Below, piece by piece: positions 6,170-8,576 of a stretch of 8,576 nucleotides of DNA (position 1 is its first letter; the number at the start of each line of letters is the position of its first letter). This DNA comes from Desulfobacterales bacterium (GTDB lineage Bacteria > Desulfobacterota > Desulfobacteria > Desulfobacterales > JAUCGF01). A model generated the notes under the pieces. That model searched no databases and was not told where the DNA came from. It was given only the letters and a program-made list of their open reading frames with translations. The position numbers were made by a program, and so were the translations under genes. Where the stretch lies: the NCBI GenBank assembly GCA_029940345.1, contig JAOZRC010000151.1:1-8576 (forward strand), in the 5' to 3' direction.

Positions 6170-8200
6170 CTATAGTAAGGATTTTTCCATTATCATGGCT
6201 TCGTCATACAGAACATCGTCCAGGTCAACATCGTCAGCGAACTGACTTATGAATAGGGACAGGTTTCCCCAGTCCTCCAGGTACATGGCTTTTAAAACGA
6301 TGTTGAACATCAGTTCCAAAAGGTCGTAAACGGATATGGCAGTCGGTTTTTGATCTAATAAAGTAACCGCGTGAGCGAATTGTTCGGATTGGAGTTTTAG
6401 ATGCTCCAGATCCTGCAAGAATTTAATCGCCATTTCTCGTACATTGGCTTTGGACGTGAGTATATTCGATCTGGATTCAAATTTGACCCTGTGCTGAACT
6501 AAATTTTTATGGGAATAGTCTAATAATATTTTACGACTTCTATGACTTCTGAAGAAGTTTTGGGAATCGATCAGTTTCCAAATATTTTTATTCACACGCT
6601 CATTTTCAATGTCAGTTTCACGTTTCAGCATTTGCTTCACATTATGCGGTAACGTGATTATCAACGATTTGAGCATCTGTTCCTTAATACGCAGTTTTTC
6701 TTTAAATTCATTGACTGCCGTGTACCAGAATGAATAACTTCCTTTTTTAAAAAGTTCCGTCAGGGTCATATTTTTCATTTTGGAGCTGCGCATCATTTTA
6801 ATAATACCAGGTAGCAAACAGCCTGTTTTCTCAGCTAAATATTCTTCGGTGGAGATGTTGTAAATAATTGCAATAACGGCCTGCCAATCCTGGATGTGGA
6901 AAATACGGGATAGATCTTGAAAGGCATCAGATAAAAGCTCGTTGGGAAAGAGATGAGACGGGGTAGCATAAGAAGGCGTTCCGGCGAGAAGCGGCTGTTC
7001 AATTTTATTGGCATATTTACTTTTAAACCGAACGGCGGTTTCAAAGTCGATGAGCCCTATGGAGATATCTTTTTCGTGTGCGGAAGAAATAAGCAAGTTT
7101 TCAGTATGCTCAACCACAAAAATATTATCCGGCTTTAAATCCCTGAGTGCCACGCCCTTTTGATGTATCTGGTCCAACATGGAAAGAATTTTTGTGATAA
7201 TGACCCGCTGTATCGGTTGGTTTTGTTTAGAAGTCAATTGATAAACATATTCTTTAATTGTTTTGCGATAATCCTCAATGGCATCATGATGTTCTTTAAT
7301 GATGTTTTCCAGTAAACAGTTCAATTCGTTAATAAATTCAGGAGAAATGATATTATGCCCGGTATCTAACGCTTTGCCCGCTATATTGTATAAAAACCAT
7401 TCTTTTTTTTTATACATCGAAACGGAACCTTCCTGTTGGTGTTGCCCTAACAGATGTGTTAGCCGGCTCTCGTAGTCCCGGTAAACATCATTTATTTTGT
7501 AAAAGATCGGGGCTGTGTCAGTCCCATAAATATCTTCAAACACCATCAAGTCCCAAAGGCTGTCAGTCTGGCTGATTATCTCTTTTTGTAATTTATTCCC
7601 GATATCATGAATTTTATGAATCACCTGGCTCAGAAAGAAATGCTTGGATAAATCCATGAAAAAGGCAAAGGTATCTCCGATTTGTAAGTGTTTTTGTAAT
7701 TGGGGGAATGATCTGAGCCGGTGGATGCATTTTTGTTCAAACTTTTCCGAATCCATGCCGGCATCACGCGAAAAGGGATGGATTTTATTCAAAAGGGTTG
7801 AGACCCTGGGTGAAACGCAAGCAGTATCGGGCGTTAATACACCGACAATACGTCTTTCAGCATCGATGCTTTTTATATACTCTTCGAAATTAGTGATTGG
7901 AAGCGGTGGAATTTTGACAACCAAAAGGCTATCATAAACCACTTTAAAGCATTGGCTCTTACTGCCGCTATTTTCACTGAGATGGTATACACTCATCCGC
8001 CGAGACTGCTCCTGGTCTCGGTGTATCACATTTAATTTATAAATATATTCCGAATCTTTGACATCAATAAGCGAAAAATCGGTTTGGGATTCTTTTCGTC
8101 CACCCGTCTGAAGTTTAAATATATTTAGAAAAAATTTTACAATATCAATAATTTCGGCATTATCTTGTTTGTTTATTTTTGGAAACGCCTGGGTTTTCAT
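6170..8200 (-). CDS. Divergent serine/threonine protein kinase-like protein with large insert
   Basis: The product has 676 residues from an ATG at 8198-8200 to TAG at 6170-6172, with only a weak A-rich site upstream. It shows a protein-kinase skeleton: probable beta3 lysine K96 in SLLVVKIPP, alphaC glutamate E115 in DAERRI, catalytic loop LRDLKPDN at 352-359 (D354, K356, N359 kept, H replaced by L), metal-binding DFE at 385-387 in place of DFG, GTPSYATPS at 407-415 in place of GTPxYxxPE, and an alphaF-like DWQAVIAIIYNI at 438-449. No clear glycine-rich loop is seen. E115 to D354 spans about 240 residues, far more than in ordinary kinases, because of an inserted helical region at about 195-320. 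The C-terminal 230 residues are mostly charged and helical, with no domain I know. No signal peptide or membrane segment is seen, so it is probably cytoplasmic. The catalytic residues suggest it may be active; the substrate is unknown. Confidence 0.75.
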   Translation of the reverse strand: MKTQAFPKINKQDNAEIIDIVKFFLNIFKLQTGGRKESQTDFSLIDVKDSEYIYKLNVIHRDQEQSRRMSVYHLSENSGSKSQCFKVVYDSLLVVKIPPLPITNFEEYIKSIDAERRIVGVLTPDTACVSPRVSTLLNKIHPFSRDAGMDSEKFEQKCIHRLRSFPQLQKHLQIGDTFAFFMDLSKHFFLSQVIHKIHDIGNKLQKEIISQTDSLWDLMVFEDIYGTDTAPIFYKINDVYRDYESRLTHLLGQHQQEGSVSMYKKKEWFLYNIAGKALDTGHNIISPEFINELNCLLENIIKEHHDAIEDYRKTIKEYVYQLTSKQNQPIQRVIITKILSMLDQIHQKGVALRDLKPDNIFVVEHTENLLISSAHEKDISIGLIDFETAVRFKSKYANKIEQPLLAGTPSYATPSHLFPNELLSDAFQDLSRIFHIQDWQAVIAIIYNISTEEYLAEKTGCLLPGIIKMMRSSKMKNMTLTELFKKGSYSFWYTAVNEFKEKLRIKEQMLKSLIITLPHNVKQMLKRETDIENERVNKNIWKLIDSQNFFRSHRSRKILLDYSHKNLVQHRVKFESRSNILTSKANVREMAIKFLQDLEHLKLQSEQFAHAVTLLDQKPTAISVYDLLELMFNIVLKAMYLEDWGNLSLFISQFADDVDLDDVLYDEAMIMEKSLL

Positions 8201-8234
8201 TTTTTTCTTTATGGTCTCTTTTAAAACAATTTTT

Positions 8235-8362
8235 CAGCATCCTTCAAAATGGCCTGAAAGTAGTTTACACTTTTAAAGGCGTGCAGAAATCATTTTCCGC
8301 ACCGAAGCATTGCGGATACTACAAAAAATGATTTTCGTACTCCTTAGCCATCGGATGGGCAA
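8235..8362 (+). repeat. Repeat element copy 3, decayed right end
   Basis: The left end is conserved: ATCCTTCA (8239-8246), ten bases, AAAGTAGTT (8257-8265), two bases, CAC, as in the other two copies. A core hairpin follows. AAGGCGTGCAGAAATC... from about 8276 pairs imperfectly (17 of 21) with a segment ending near 8346, and its outer part resembles the AAGGAGTGCGAA stem of copy 2. The right end is hard to see; AGCCATCGGATG at about 8346-8357 matches AACCGTCAGATG of copy 2 at 9 of 12 bases, with only transitions. The end point is therefore tentative. The element lies in the leader of the kinase-like gene. Confidence 0.7.
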
Positions 8363-8379
8363 CCATTGTAAAGCATCCG

Positions 8380-8576
8380 TTATACCTTCAAAATTTTTCT
8401 TGAAATATCAGTCAGGACCAGCTCACCGTTTTCATCGGAATCACCGTATTTATTCCGGGATGACTTTTTTTCAACTAAATCGGCCCGCACTTTTGCCTCT
8501 TGAAACACTTTTCCGGCTTTTTTTGGTTTCAGTCGCGTCATCTTCCTTTTTTTTCTTCCCTGCGTTTTTTTAATCC
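8380..8576 (-). CDS. 3' end of an unidentified lysine-rich reading frame, cut by right edge
   Basis: A frame open from the window edge runs to TAA at 8380-8382. It gives 64 codons ending in DSDENGELVLTDISRKILKV. It is very basic at its start (KKTQGRKKRKMTRLKPKKAG). An internal ATG at 8539-8541, closely preceded by GGAAG, would give a 53-residue protein, but the spacing is too tight for a normal ribosome site. A C-terminal tail of a longer protein is more likely. It runs in the same direction as the kinase-like gene, 179 bases upstream of it. I do not recognise the family. The opposite strand is also open here, so the call rests on protein-like composition and on the stop falling just outside the repeat element. 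Confidence 0.4.
   Translation of the reverse strand, partial: IKKTQGRKKRKMTRLKPKKAGKVFQEAKVRADLVEKKSSRNKYGDSDENGELVLTDISRKILKV

Noticed and set aside
8310..8573. Plus-strand frame of 87 codons near the right edge
   Set aside because: It begins inside the repeat element, ends in a run of phenylalanine and serine translated from T-rich DNA, and lies opposite a more protein-like minus-strand frame.

Overview
The window reads as chromosomal DNA from a bacterium of middling GC content. At least two genes carry recognisable Shine-Dalgarno sites, and every gap is loaded with hairpin repeats. A bacterial-type XPB helicase operon and a Uma2-family protein fit several environmental phyla. I cannot fix the lineage; a Desulfobacterota-like or similar repeat-rich environmental lineage is only a guess.

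Layout, left to right: a 5'-complete Uma2 (DUF820) gene runs off the left edge on the minus strand (1-512). A 433-base divergent gap holds a repeat element (598-748), a second hairpin (776-837) and a possible promoter (866-894). A plus-strand three-gene operon follows (946-5746). Its first two genes encode proteins that each appear to carry an XPB/Ssl2 N-terminal-type domain, overlap by ATGA, and lack any helicase motor. The third gene is a full XPB helicase with Walker A, DEVH, RED and motif VI. A 423-base convergent gap holds a heptad-repeat hairpin (5820-5882) and a second repeat element (5907-6126). A minus-strand gene for a large, divergent protein-kinase-like protein follows (6170-8200). 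A third, decayed repeat element (8235-8362) separates it from the 3' end of another minus-strand reading frame that enters from the right edge (8380-8576).

How the genes may work together: the tight operon suggests that the two motorless proteins are partners of XPB. All three products seem built from the same N-terminal module, and the first protein also seems to share the segment between that module and the motor in XPB. This recalls eukaryotic TFIIH, where p52/Tfb2 docks on XPB through a domain resembling XPB's own N-terminus. That parallel is inference from hand comparison. The kinase gene is lower in GC than the operon and is convergent to it, so no functional link is shown.

The second main signal is a modular intergenic repeat family. 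Three copies share conserved ends with fixed spacing but carry different central hairpins, and one copy sits in each of the three inter-operon gaps.
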